The position numbers and the translations under genes were made by a program. Positions 26,101 through 33,405 of a DNA stretch of 47,838 nucleotides are shown here, in pieces. The stretch lies in contig CAKZKQ010000723.1 in the NCBI GenBank assembly GCA_937123825.1, positions 1 through 47,838 on the forward strand. The letters are read 5' to 3'. Source of the DNA: an uncultured Pseudomonadota bacterium (lineage in GTDB: Bacteria > Myxococcota_A > Bradymonadia > Bradymonadales > GCA-2716585). Every line of letters starts with the position of its first letter. Within the stretch, counting starts at the first letter, position 1. A model generated the notes under the pieces. The model was not told the origin of the DNA. It saw only the letters and a list, made by a program, of their open reading frames with translations, and did not search any database.

Positions 26101-26403
26101 GTCCCGCAGCGGCGCATCGGAGGTCATCGTATAGCGTCGCAGAGGTGCCTGAGCGTCGTCCACGGCGGCCGTGGCGGTGAACTGGCCCGAGCGGTAGACG
26201 CCCGTCTCGTCGTCGGGTGGGGGGTCGGGGATGTCGGCCATGTTGTTGGCGTCCTCATTTGGCCCGGTGTCGTCTTGCGGCACATCGGCCAGATCGCCAG
26301 AGTCGGGCGCGCCTTCCCCCTGGGCGGGGTTCTGCGTGCCTTTGGAGCAGGCCGTGGCCAGAAACAAGAGTAGAACGAGGCCAGAGAAGGTGTATCGATT
26401 CAT
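23170..26403 (-). CDS. Lipoprotein six-hairpin (alpha/alpha-barrel) glycosidase with C-terminal carbohydrate-binding-like domains
   Basis: About 1077 residues from the ATG at 26403, which begins a lipoprotein signal (FLATAC, Cys19) followed by an acidic, Pro-rich linker to about 65. Residues about 120-590 look like an (alpha/alpha)6 glycosidase of the GH63 / glycogen-debranching / trehalase type: 'KWNYVWTRDTAYAVDLGLA', 'WPISTDRVVWAIGAWEVL', 'GLYRGEQSFLDWREQSYP', 'YHNRGNWPFVTAYGLLAA', 'NSRRQLWSVAGYIGAV'. The next part holds a fibronectin-like stretch and a CBM-like domain ('YVDWGDPEHSLELVGFQP', 'INMSYFAHFEPY'). The end resembles glucodextranase-type C-terminal domains ('MAWDRDHLYVTVVSEAF'). 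It probably cleaves alpha-linked glycans outside the cell. The substrate is not determinable. Confidence 0.75.
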   Translation of the reverse strand: MNRYTFSGLVLLLFLATACSKGTQNPAQGEGAPDSGDLADVPQDDTGPNEDANNMADIPDPPPDDETGVYRSGQFTATAAVDDAQAPLRRYTMTSDAPLRDNLPEQGRISFAEQDGQPLLRTGHTLFDALFAMAVEETRLASVSSISDFAFNQGAGVPCECFETGEKWNYVWTRDTAYAVDLGLAMIDPIRARNSLDFKLSAAKGGGPLQIVQDTGSGGSWPISTDRVVWAIGAWEVLKFLPEPERTQFRDKAYEAMVNTIEQDRAVAYDPDSGLYRGEQSFLDWREQSYPSWTAQDTVHIGMSRTLSTNVGHQTLLKVAAELAREKGLAQEAEAHQARADALAATIMEVLWLDDVGMLSTMQYTDLDPSVLYKYDLLGQSLAVLQGVVPDSEAKRMVAAYPHAQMGPPVLWPQQPLIPIYHNRGNWPFVTAYGLLAAREVGNDAVFDLDLESLVRGAALNLSNMENFEFLSQLAWVDDGEFSGPVINSRRQLWSVAGYIGAVVQGIFGVEANQEGLRARPFVTAALRRSWLGQTERAELRNLSYRGKRLHIALVLPPQVGDGEGGVYPIESVKLDGVEVGQDFLAADRLMDGSILEITFGAAPQDAQSATVVPNDGDFRKLFAPREPNLTSVQAVGGNLELTFDGAGEEGVVFNIYRDGQRVASGEAGPTWRDPQSGDLETRTHCYAVEAVFESSGNHSHHSRPSCFWGGDAERITDFDIHNFKVNGGYWGQTAGRAHYVDWGDPEHSLELVGFQPRWSGPHLIQLIHGNGAGPINSGITASVKRVSVEDVRSGQVVASEVVTMPHLGDWERWGDSTFVRAELDAERLYRLRIEDGINMSYFAHFEPYTAGSGGGDGVFNRANITTARLLSLGGEARPDAGGDLIALDGEDDLGAFGQDARVVPGVPLQPWEAFAMAWDRDHLYVTVVSEAFEDPYKVFNLYMEASVGPPGEPQTSAGLQYSDLSPRLPFDATHVLSVRQLSDDGQAEGPWNGVFAREGGQWSRAARLVPGQQWWLAADQHTISIKVPLALVGDPAHIRVVGHVVNAEPANEWKVTIPAEHTPWEDHGAFLEYTLR

Positions 26404-26549
26404 GAACCTTGGTGTCCTGTACATCTTGACGGGGGTTGAATCGGGCAGCGCTCTGGCATGTGGCCAAAGCGTCTGGTGGACATTGGGCTGCGTTGCCGTT
26501 TGAAGATGCCATCTTGGCGTGCGCACAGGCCAAGATCAAACCGGTGGGC

Positions 26550-27059
26550 TCAGAAGAGTTCTCGGCGCTTGGCGTCGGCGTTGAGTTGGGGCGGGCGCCG
26601 GTAGGAGCCGCTGAGTTTGACGACCATCGTGTGCGCCTTGCAGGCCGGGATCTGGTCTTTCATGTAGTAGACCGGGCAGCGGCCAATCTCGACCACCTCC
26701 ATGCCCAACTGACGCGCTCTGGCCACGGCGTCACGGTGTCCGGAGCCAAAACTGAACCAGATCTTCGTGCAACCGGCTTCATGGGCAAGATCGACGGCCT
26801 TGGGCGCGGTCCGAGGCTTGACCCAGATGACGGCCAACTCAGAGCGGTCCTCGGGAATTTCGGCCACTGAGGTGTAGACCTTACGCCCCTTTGAGCCGCC
26901 GCGAGACTCGGTCAGTCCCCCCATGTCCAAACAATAAAACGGCTTGCCCACCGAGATGTAGTTGTGAAACGACATGGCGGGGAACCGATCTTCAGATGAG
27001 TCTCCAATGAGCACAAAGCGATCGGTGTTTTCGATGATCTCTTCAAGGGGGTGGCCCAC
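26550..27059 (-). CDS. CoA-binding (Rossmann) domain protein
   Basis: About 169 residues from a GTG at 27059, chosen because AGGAG lies 6 nt upstream of it; the longer TTG start at 27077 would bury that ribosome site inside the gene. A CoA_binding_2-type fold is seen: 'FVLIGDSSEDRF', 'PFYCLDMGG', 'VYTSVAEIPEDRSELAVIWVKP', 'GCTKIWFSFGSGHRDAVARARQLGMEVVEIGRCPVYYM'-like order, with the usual length. Such small proteins bind CoA or nucleotides; their role is mostly unknown. There is a short gap from the glycosidase gene, same strand. Confidence 0.82.
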   Translation of the reverse strand: MGHPLEEIIENTDRFVLIGDSSEDRFPAMSFHNYISVGKPFYCLDMGGLTESRGGSKGRKVYTSVAEIPEDRSELAVIWVKPRTAPKAVDLAHEAGCTKIWFSFGSGHRDAVARARQLGMEVVEIGRCPVYYMKDQIPACKAHTMVVKLSGSYRRPPQLNADAKRRELF

Positions 27060-27199
27060 GGCGTTCTCCTGATGCAAGGCGAGGCTCCCAGCGGCAGGGA
27101 ATGGCGCTGGGGGCCTTGGTTTGGTGGAGTGGATACCTGGACAATGAGGTTACGACAAGTGGCCGAAGCACAAAAGCCTCCAAGGACGTTTGTGCCCAT

Positions 27200-28084
27200 T
27201 CAAGCATCGGCGCGCACGCGGCGCAGCCAGGCCCAGGCGGGCACGGTCGCCCCAAACACGGCCCCAAACCAGGCCACCAGCACGCCGGGGGCGGTGCCGA
27301 GCGCAGGAATGGCCGCCGCAGCGATCACACTGAAGGCCGCCACCGAGGTCGATCCCAGCATCATCGGCCCCACCGCCCCCACTTGAACCGACTCGCCCTG
27401 GGAAATCCACAGCGACACCATGGTGGTCAGGAAGATGGCGGGGAAGACAGCGGCGACGCCCGCCGCCAGCGGCCCGCCGATGGTGGCCAGGAAGACGGCG
27501 GCGCCGATGGCGACGGCGGCCAGAGCGCCACGGGCAAAGAGCGTGGTGGGGCTGACGGGTTTGCGGCCGCCGGGCGCGGGCGGGGCCTTGCGACAGGCCA
27601 GCACGCCCACAAGCGCGATCAACGCCGTGGTCCCCCACCCCAACGCAGGCAGGGTCCAGGCCGCTTGCTCGCGCAGCGCACCGACCACCAGGACCATCAC
27701 CAACGCCGCCACCAACCAGCACGCCAGCGACACGGCCGTCATCGCCGCCAACCGGCCTCTCAGGGACCAGCCCTGGGGCAGGCGCGGTGGCAACGCGCGC
27801 CATAGGTAGAGGAAGAGGGCGTTGAGGAACATGCCAGCGGGGGTGATGTACATGGCGGCCTCAAAGGCGGCCGCGTCGGTGCTCTGCTGGGCGATGCCGA
27901 TGGAGGCTGGGACGATGGTGCTGGGCATGGTCCCGATGAGCCCGCCCAGTTGGCCGCCCCAGCGCTCGATGGCCACCGTCACGCCTGTGGCCACCACCCC
28001 GGCCATCAAGGCGGGGATCAGGATGCCCGACCACGACAGGGCCTCAAGGCTCTGGGCGGCCAGGGCGACTGGCAATGTCTTCAA
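27200..28084 (-). CDS. Integral membrane protein with internal repeat, function unknown
   Basis: 294 residues from a TTG start (27200-28084), GGAG 9 nt upstream. Eight to nine hydrophobic segments. Two halves share a Gly/Pro motif: 'GGQLGGLIGTMPSTIVPASIGIA' near residue 45 (abbreviated) and 'IGGPLAAGVAAVFPAIFLTT' near 205, suggesting an internal duplication of four or five helices each, as in small transporters. No charged transport motif or known family recognised. Divergent from ctaA. Confidence 0.65.
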   Translation of the reverse strand: MKTLPVALAAQSLEALSWSGILIPALMAGVVATGVTVAIERWGGQLGGLIGTMPSTIVPASIGIAQQSTDAAAFEAAMYITPAGMFLNALFLYLWRALPPRLPQGWSLRGRLAAMTAVSLACWLVAALVMVLVVGALREQAAWTLPALGWGTTALIALVGVLACRKAPPAPGGRKPVSPTTLFARGALAAVAIGAAVFLATIGGPLAAGVAAVFPAIFLTTMVSLWISQGESVQVGAVGPMMLGSTSVAAFSVIAAAAIPALGTAPGVLVAWFGAVFGATVPAWAWLRRVRADA

Positions 28085-28396
28085 TGGTGTGTGCTCCGTC
28101 TTGACCCACAGGCGTGGGCATTCATCCGACCGCTGTGCGGCGTCACCACAGCACAGAAACCGCTCTGATGCCCATTGGCAAGTCGCTGCATCTTCTATGT
28201 TGACTGAAGAGATGATCGCTGGCCCATCACAGATGCTGGACTCCTGGGGCTGGGGGTGATTGATTCAGGCTCAGCGGCTCGGTACGCCGCAGGTGTTGTC
28301 CTGCGGCATCGATGTGACGCGTTTGCGCTGCGCCCAAGACGGCGGCCAGCGCAGGTGCGGACAGCTTCTGGGGATAAACGTGTGGAGACGGTTTCA
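28085..28396. other. Divergent intergenic region before heme A synthase, 312 nt
   Basis: No credible gene. It contains an 8-bp perfect stem-loop: GCCGCAGG (28286-28293), loop TGTTGT, CCTGCGGC (28300-28307), about 90 nt before ctaA. A GGAG ribosome site for ctaA is at 28384-28387. No clear -35/-10 pair was found. Confidence 0.5.
28286..28307. promoter_or_regulatory. 8-bp stem-loop upstream of ctaA
   Basis: Perfect 8-bp inverted repeat with a 6-nt loop in the ctaA leader region. It may be a regulatory or terminator-like structure; there is no T-run. Confidence 0.35.
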
Positions 28397-29365
28397 ATGA
28401 GTCGTTTTACCAAGGTGGCCTGGGGTTTTGTGGCCTACTTGATCGGGGTGATCCTCTTTGGCGCCTGGGTGCGCATCACGGGTTCGGGCGCGGGCTGCGG
28501 CAGCCACTGGCCGACCTGCCACGGCGAGATCGTGCCGACCGATCCAACCATCGGGACCATCATCGAGTACACCCACCGCTTGACCAGCGGCCTGTGCGGG
28601 ATCTTTGGGTTGATCATCATTGTCTGGGCAGTGGTGCGCTACGGGACCCGGCACCGGGTCTTCTGGGCGGCGGTGGCCACAATGGCCTTTGTGATCTTTG
28701 AGGCGCTCATCGGGGCGGGGTTGGTGCTTAAGGAGCTGGTGGAGAACGATGACTCGGTGGCGCGCGCGGTGATCATCTCGCTGCACCTGGTCAACACCCT
28801 CATCTTGACGGGGGCGGCCAGCCTGACGGCGTGGTGGTCGCAGCGAGAAAAACGCATGAACTGGTCTGCGGCGGGACCGCTGAAGTGGCTCTTGCTTGGC
28901 GGCCTGCTGGCCATCGTGGCCACCAGCATGAGCGGCGCGGTGACGGCTTTGGGGGACACGCTCTTTCCCCCGGACCACAAACTGGGCCCGGAACTCTTTA
29001 GCAGCCTCCAGGCCGACATGTCGGCCGCCAACCACTTTCTGGTGCGCCTGCGCATCCTGCACCCGATCATCGCCTCGGTCACGGCGGTCTACCTGCTGAT
29101 GCTGGGGGACAGAGTGCGCGACAAGGGCATGGGCCAGGAGGCCCGGCGCTGGGCGGGTTGGCTGATGTGGGCTGTGGTCGCGGAGGTGCTGGTGGGGATC
29201 AGCAACATCGCGCTGGCCGCGCCGGGCTGGCTGCAGCTTGGTCACCTCCTGGTGGCCCAGGTGGTCTGGGTGTGTGCCTTGTTGATGGCCCACAACGCGC
29301 TATGTGTCCAGCCCGGGGTCAAGCCCGACCCATCGCCTGAACGTGGTGAGCAACCAGCATCTTGA
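28397..29365 (+). CDS. ctaA: Heme A synthase (COX15/CtaA family)
   Basis: About 322 residues from the ATG at 28397 (GGAG 9 nt upstream); the frame is open further upstream but without a start supported by a ribosome site. It oxidises the C8 methyl of heme O to give heme A for cytochrome c oxidase, in the inner membrane. Eight transmembrane helices are visible. Conserved items: 'GAWVRITGSGAGCGSHWPTCHG' region with Cys34 and Cys41; the Glu57-His60 pair in 'EYTHRL'; His130 in 'SLHLVNT'; His213 and His222 in 'ANHFLVRLRILHP'; and His283 in 'QLGHLLVAQ'. These fit the heme ligands of the family. No cta oxidase genes are nearby in the window. Confidence 0.9.
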   Translation: MSRFTKVAWGFVAYLIGVILFGAWVRITGSGAGCGSHWPTCHGEIVPTDPTIGTIIEYTHRLTSGLCGIFGLIIIVWAVVRYGTRHRVFWAAVATMAFVIFEALIGAGLVLKELVENDDSVARAVIISLHLVNTLILTGAASLTAWWSQREKRMNWSAAGPLKWLLLGGLLAIVATSMSGAVTALGDTLFPPDHKLGPELFSSLQADMSAANHFLVRLRILHPIIASVTAVYLLMLGDRVRDKGMGQEARRWAGWLMWAVVAEVLVGISNIALAAPGWLQLGHLLVAQVVWVCALLMAHNALCVQPGVKPDPSPERGEQPAS

Positions 29366-29548
29366 GGCAAACAGGAAGGGCCCTTTGGTCAGCAATTGCG
29401 ACAAGGGCAAAACACCTTTGGGCTCTTTGGTACAAAAGGCGTTCACAGCTTGCAGAATGAGAACAACGTTCAGCGCCTTTGCGTGGTTTGAAAACCGTTG
29501 GTTCTGACGGTTGTTTCAAATCCATCGCCGAGGAATGCCCCAGAGCAG

Positions 29549-29576
29549 AAAAACCGCCCGAAGTGGGGCGGTTTTT
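29549..29576. terminator. Bidirectional intrinsic terminator
   Basis: AAAAACCGCCC (29549-29559) and GGGCGGTTTTT (29566-29576) form an 11-bp stem with a 6-nt loop and T-runs on both strands. It ends the Fur-family gene on the minus strand and could also end plus-strand transcription from ctaA. Confidence 0.85.
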
Positions 29577-29605
29577 TGCGTTGCTCTACTTGTCATGCGC
29601 AGGCC

Positions 29606-29968
29606 TTACTTGGGGCCAACACCTTCAAGCAGAACCATATGGGACTCCAACGTGGCGCCCTTGGGGATGAAGGGGCTCATGTCGGGCAGGTCGATCCGCA
29701 GGCGGTAGACCTTCTGGGTCTCGCGGCAGCGGAAGTAGTGGTTGGTCTGGCGCTCGGCCAACTCATAGCGGTTGGGGTCGCCGGGAAGCTCAACGGTCTT
29801 AAGCCAGCCTTCGTCCACCAGAGTTTTCAGGTTGCGGTACACGGTGGCGATGCCAAGACCAGGGACATGTTCCTGGGCGGCAGCCAACACCTCAACCGCA
29901 CTCAGGGGGCGGTCAGCAGCTTCGAGCGCTTTGCGGATTGCAGCGCGCTGTTGGGTTTTTCTTGCCAT
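29606..29968 (-). CDS. Fur-family metalloregulator, probable zinc (Zur-like) repressor, lacking structural-zinc cysteines
   Basis: 120 residues, shorter than the usual 130-160. The winged-helix part is clear: 'TQQRAAIRKALE', 'LSAVEVLAAAQ', 'LGIATVYRNLKTLVDEGWL', 'RYELAERQTNHYFRCRE'. Typical Fur proteins have a CxxC here and another CxxC at the C-terminus. Here only Cys81 remains (CRET) and the protein ends 'EGVGPK' with no cysteine, so the structural Cys4 zinc site is missing. His77 and His110 ('ESHMVLL') remain as possible sensor ligands. GAGG precedes the ATG at 29968. It is divergent from the zinc-uptake-like genes and is followed by a terminator, so it is expected to regulate that locus; Zur rather than Fur or Mur is inferred from the neighbours. 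Confidence 0.82.
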   Translation of the reverse strand: MARKTQQRAAIRKALEAADRPLSAVEVLAAAQEHVPGLGIATVYRNLKTLVDEGWLKTVELPGDPNRYELAERQTNHYFRCRETQKVYRLRIDLPDMSPFIPKGATLESHMVLLEGVGPK

Positions 29969-30190
29969 GATTTTCCTCGCAATAGCATAGCACGTTAATG
30001 AAGGGACTCACGCTGGATGGTAAACATCCTTTCAGTCTGGTCGTGCAACACGATTTAGACTGAGCATTCACAAGTACATACGTGAGACTGACATGGCGCG
30101 CAATAGAGAATTTTTGTTCCAACATCAAAAAAGGCTCTTTTTCGAGATTTAAAGACCCTTTCCACCTTGAAAACCACACCAAAAGACCTG

Positions 30191-30222
30191 CATTTGCAAT
30201 GAGGGTGCAATTGATGTAGGTT
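30191..30222 (+). promoter_or_regulatory. Candidate promoter with overlapping Fur/Zur-type operator
   Basis: CATTTGCA (30191-30198) and TGCAATTG (30206-30213) form an imperfect inverted repeat with a 7-nt spacer. TTGCAA (30194-30199) and TAGGTT (30217-30222) have a 17-nt spacing and could be -35/-10. The overlap and the divergent Fur-family gene make this a reasonable operator candidate. Confidence 0.35.
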
Positions 30223-30257
30223 TAAAAGAAGGTAATTGGAGCAGAGTAATCCGAGCC

Positions 30258-30710
30258 ATGCGTACCCAAAAGACACAACCCAACCAAGCCCTCAGACCCC
30301 CTCAATGGTTGGTCTGGTTGGCTCTGTGTGTCTTCACATCTGCGCTCTTGATTGGCCAGGTCGCTCACTACGTCTCAACCCCCCATCAGCTCTGCCATGA
30401 GCACGCCCATGCAAGCCATGGCAATGAGCAAGAGCACCACCAAGAGACTCCAGACACCTTCCACGCTGATGCCTCCGAAGGTCAGTCGCTCTCATCAGAC
30501 CACGCCAGCGCCCATGACTGTGAGCATTGTGATGTGGTGGGTTCACAGCGGGACGCGACCCTGGTCGCCTTGCACAAGAGCCCGACGCCACCCGCTTTGG
30601 CGCTCCGACACGATGGGCTGTGTTCGCTGACCAAAGGCATCCATCACGCGCGCCTGCACCTCTATCTGCTGGCCCCAAAGAATTCTCCACCAAACTCGTT
30701 TGGCGCCTGA
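30258..30710 (+). CDS. Small membrane-anchored His-rich protein, probable metal-handling
   Basis: 150 residues. One transmembrane helix (about 17-36) is followed by a histidine-rich periplasmic region ('HQLCHEHAHASHGNEQEHHQ', 'DHASAHDCEHCD'). A C-terminal part ends 'LYLLAPKNSPPN', a tail I associate with DUF2946-like metal-related small proteins. The His/Cys clusters suggest binding of zinc or copper in the periplasm. It is the first plus-strand gene facing the Fur-family regulator. Not assigned to a named family with certainty. Confidence 0.72.
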   Translation: MRTQKTQPNQALRPPQWLVWLALCVFTSALLIGQVAHYVSTPHQLCHEHAHASHGNEQEHHQETPDTFHADASEGQSLSSDHASAHDCEHCDVVGSQRDATLVALHKSPTPPALALRHDGLCSLTKGIHHARLHLYLLAPKNSPPNSFGA

Positions 30711-31040
30711 TGCAAGAGCACCTTCATCTCAAGCGAATTGTTGGCCCGTGAGGTCACGAGCGCTTTGCGATGAACCGGTGTCCACGGCCTCGCGCGCTTG
30801 AATAGTCCATGAATCACGGGACGACCGATGCGACCCCCGAAGCCCTTGTGTGTGCTTTGGACGCAGAAGTCCCCCCGTATCTGGCGGCTCAAAGCAGCGT
30901 CGCTTTGCCCCGCCATATTGGCTCAAACGTGGCAGTTTCGGTGGGCTCACCCCATTCAAAACGCTTGAAAAGATGCCTTTGTAGGCATCGAGCGACAAGC
31001 ATCACAACGCCACACAGGTTTTGGAAGCACAAACACCATC
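30711..31040. other. Gene-free stretch inside the metal locus, 330 nt
   Basis: No convincing coding frame. It contains a 7-bp stem-loop GATGCCT-TTGT-AGGCATC (30972-30989) about 50 nt before the porin-like gene. It may hold a second promoter for the porin-znu genes, but no clear consensus was found. Confidence 0.5.
30972..30989 (+). promoter_or_regulatory. Stem-loop upstream of the porin-like gene
   Basis: GATGCCT (30972-30978) pairs with AGGCATC (30983-30989) around TTGT. It is possibly an attenuator or operator; there is no T-run, so terminator function is doubtful. Confidence 0.4.
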
Positions 31041-32432
31041 ATGCGACGAGTCTGGCCCCGCGTTGCGGTGTCGATGTGGGTGTTGATGTGGGGATTGAGC
31101 GTTGGCTTTGGGGTCAGCGCTCAAGACGCCCCTCAGCCCCCCGCATCCGAAGACCCCAACCAGGTCGAACAACCCAAAGACCCCTCCGCTGCACAGGAGC
31201 CCGAAGGCGACCAGCCTGAGGGGGACGAAGAGCCGCAAGCCCAGGGCGATGAGCAGGTCAAAGAAGGCGCTCAAAAAGAGCCCGAAGAGGTGGAGCTGGA
31301 CGAGGATGAGCTGCGGGCGCTTGAAGAAGCCCTGGCCGCCGATGCTCAGAACGATCCACCGCCGCCGCCGACCACCAACGCGCCAGTGGGAAGGATCCTG
31401 CAGAGCATGAACCCGGACATGTCCTTTATTCTGGACGTGGCGGGGGCCTGGTTTAGCGCCGAGGAACCGCGGCAAACCGGTGCGCACGACCCCAACCGCA
31501 CAGGGTTTACGCTCCAACAGCTTGAGCTGCACGTGGAGTCCAGCGTCGATCAGGTCTTTGAAATGGACGCCAACATCGTCTTCTCGCTCTTTGGCGTTGA
31601 AGTCGAAGAGGCGTTTGCCACCACTTTGGGGCTGCCGGCCAACCTCCAGGTCCGCGCCGGTCAATTTCTGACGCGTTTTGGGCGCCTCAACCCCACCCAC
31701 CCCCACTCCTGGTCCTTCCTCGACCAGCCCATCGTCAACGGCAAATTCTTTGGCGGCGAGGGGAGTCGCGGGCTCGGTGGTGAGTTGTCCTGGCTGGCTC
31801 CTGTGCCTTGGTTTGTCGAGGTGGTCGGCGCCATCAACAACGCCGACGGGGCCTGCTGCGCGCGCAGCTTCTTTGGCGGCCAGGACCTGGGCGTCGATAC
31901 CCCCCAGGATCTGCTGGCGACCGTGGCGCTCAAGCAATTCTTTGAGTTGAACCCAAGCTGGTCGCTCTTCTGGGGTCTGTCCATGCAGACCGGCCCCAAC
32001 CCGACCGGACAGGGCAACCGCACCGAGATCTACGGCACCGATCTCTTTTTGCGCTACAGGCCGCTGAGCGACCCCAACCGCTCCAACCTCAACATCCAGG
32101 CTGAGAGCATGCTGCGGCGCCGTCAGGTCCCCGACGATGTCCTCCAGGATTGGGGCCTCTACGCACAGGCGGTCTACCAGTTTGCCCTGCAATGGGAAGT
32201 GGGGGCGCGCTACGAACAGGTCTCGGGGGTTCGCCAGGGAGACACCCTTGACCCGGACTGGATCTCCGACCGTCGCCGCGTCTCGGTCCAGGCCACATAC
32301 TATCCGTCGCACTTCTCGCGTTGGCGCATCCAGGGCGCCTACGACGACGCCGATTGGTTCGACGGGCCTGATTTCGCGATCATGACGGCGCTGGAGGTCC
32401 TCATTGGGGCCCACGGCGCCCACAATTATTGA
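31041..32432 (+). CDS. Outer-membrane beta-barrel (zinc-regulated porin-like) protein
   Basis: 463 residues. The signal peptide ends at VSAQ (about 28). An acidic Pro/Glu/Gln-rich linker extends to about 110, and a beta-barrel of about 350 residues ends 'GAHGAHNY', with a C-terminal aromatic residue. Strand-like patterns include 'MSFILDVAGAWFSA', 'TLQQLELHVESSVDQVFEMDANIVFS', 'QVRAGQFLTRFGRLNPTHPHSW' and 'SLQATYYPSHFSRWRIQ'-like segments. Similar OM proteins are often next to znu genes in proteobacteria, where they are described as zinc-regulated. Position between a His-rich protein and ZnuA suggests it lets the metal through the outer membrane. It has no TonB box or plug, so passive entry is likely. 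Confidence 0.75.
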   Translation: MRRVWPRVAVSMWVLMWGLSVGFGVSAQDAPQPPASEDPNQVEQPKDPSAAQEPEGDQPEGDEEPQAQGDEQVKEGAQKEPEEVELDEDELRALEEALAADAQNDPPPPPTTNAPVGRILQSMNPDMSFILDVAGAWFSAEEPRQTGAHDPNRTGFTLQQLELHVESSVDQVFEMDANIVFSLFGVEVEEAFATTLGLPANLQVRAGQFLTRFGRLNPTHPHSWSFLDQPIVNGKFFGGEGSRGLGGELSWLAPVPWFVEVVGAINNADGACCARSFFGGQDLGVDTPQDLLATVALKQFFELNPSWSLFWGLSMQTGPNPTGQGNRTEIYGTDLFLRYRPLSDPNRSNLNIQAESMLRRRQVPDDVLQDWGLYAQAVYQFALQWEVGARYEQVSGVRQGDTLDPDWISDRRRVSVQATYYPSHFSRWRIQGAYDDADWFDGPDFAIMTALEVLIGAHGAHNY

Positions 32433-32451
32433 GTGTGTGAGGTGGTTTGAA

Positions 32452-33405
32452 ATGAATGACACCAAAATGTCTTTGAAGGCTCGCCCATCACAGGTCAAAC
32501 GCTGGGGTCAATTCGCAGCCCTCTTGCTGGCGCTGTGCTGGACTTCGGCGGCCCAGGCCGACCTCAACGTGGTGGCCACGCTGCCTGACTTTGGCGCGCT
32601 GGCTGCGGAGATCGGCGGCGAGCACGTCACCATCCAGACGCTGGTCAACCCCAACGAAGACCCCCACTACGTCGACCCCAAACCCAGCCACGTGGTCCGA
32701 CTCAACAAGGCCGACATGCTCATCGCCAACGGCCTTGAGTTGGAGGTCGGCTGGCTGCCCCCGCTCCAATCCCAGGCCCGAAACCCCAAGATCCTGGTCT
32801 CGGGCCGCGGTTTTCTGGACGCTTCGACCTGCCTGACAAAGTTGATGGAGGTCCCGGTGGGGCGCATCACCCGCGACCAGGGCGACATCCATCCCGGCGG
32901 CAACCCGCACTTCATCCATGACCCGCGCGCCATGGCCCAGATCGCCCGCTGCATCGGCAAGCGCATGGCCAGACAAGACGCCGAGCTGGCCGACCACTAC
33001 ACCAGCCGCGCCGAAGCCCTGGCCACCTCGCTGGAAGCCTTCGCCAATGAAACCCGTCAGAAGTTTGAAGCGCTCGAGGCCGACAAGCGCCGCGTCATCA
33101 CCTATCACCGCTCAATGGTCTATCTGGTGGACTGGCTGAGGCTCCAACGCCCAGTCAACATCGAACCCAAGCCCGGTGTGCCCCCCACACCGAGCCACAC
33201 CGCCACGGTCCTGAAGATGATGAAGGGCCAAGGCATCGACGTCATCCTTCAGGAGAGCTACTACCCGCGCAAAACCAGCGACACGCTGGCCAAGCTGGGC
33301 AAGGGCCAGGTGGTCGTCATCCAGGCGGGCACCTCTGGCAAGCAGACCTACCTGGAACGGATGCGCACAGTCACCGAGGAGCTTTACAATGCCATGGCTC
33401 AGTAA
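32452..33405 (+). CDS. znuA: Periplasmic metal-binding protein of an ABC transporter (ZnuA/TroA-like)
   Basis: About 317 residues from the ATG at 32452 (GAGG 9 nt upstream; a second ATG at 32467 is possible). The signal peptide ends at AQA, residue 36. It belongs to the cluster A-I metal-binding proteins. Probable ligands: His72 in 'NEDPHYVDPKPS', His153 in 'GGNPHFIHDPRA', His219 in 'VITYHRSMVYLVDWL' and an acidic residue near 'ILQESYY' (Glu268). The His-rich acidic loop of classical ZnuA is absent; instead His-rich lipoproteins are encoded next door. It delivers zinc or manganese to the ZnuC/ZnuB-like permease downstream. It overlaps the next gene by 17 nt. Zinc is favoured by context. Confidence 0.85.
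   Translation: MNDTKMSLKARPSQVKRWGQFAALLLALCWTSAAQADLNVVATLPDFGALAAEIGGEHVTIQTLVNPNEDPHYVDPKPSHVVRLNKADMLIANGLELEVGWLPPLQSQARNPKILVSGRGFLDASTCLTKLMEVPVGRITRDQGDIHPGGNPHFIHDPRAMAQIARCIGKRMARQDAELADHYTSRAEALATSLEAFANETRQKFEALEADKRRVITYHRSMVYLVDWLRLQRPVNIEPKPGVPPTPSHTATVLKMMKGQGIDVILQESYYPRKTSDTLAKLGKGQVVVIQAGTSGKQTYLERMRTVTEELYNAMAQ

Noticed and set aside
30809..31219. 136-residue plus-strand frame before the porin-like gene
   Set aside because: It overlaps the real porin-like gene in another frame, has no ribosome site and an Arg/Pro/His-rich shadow composition.
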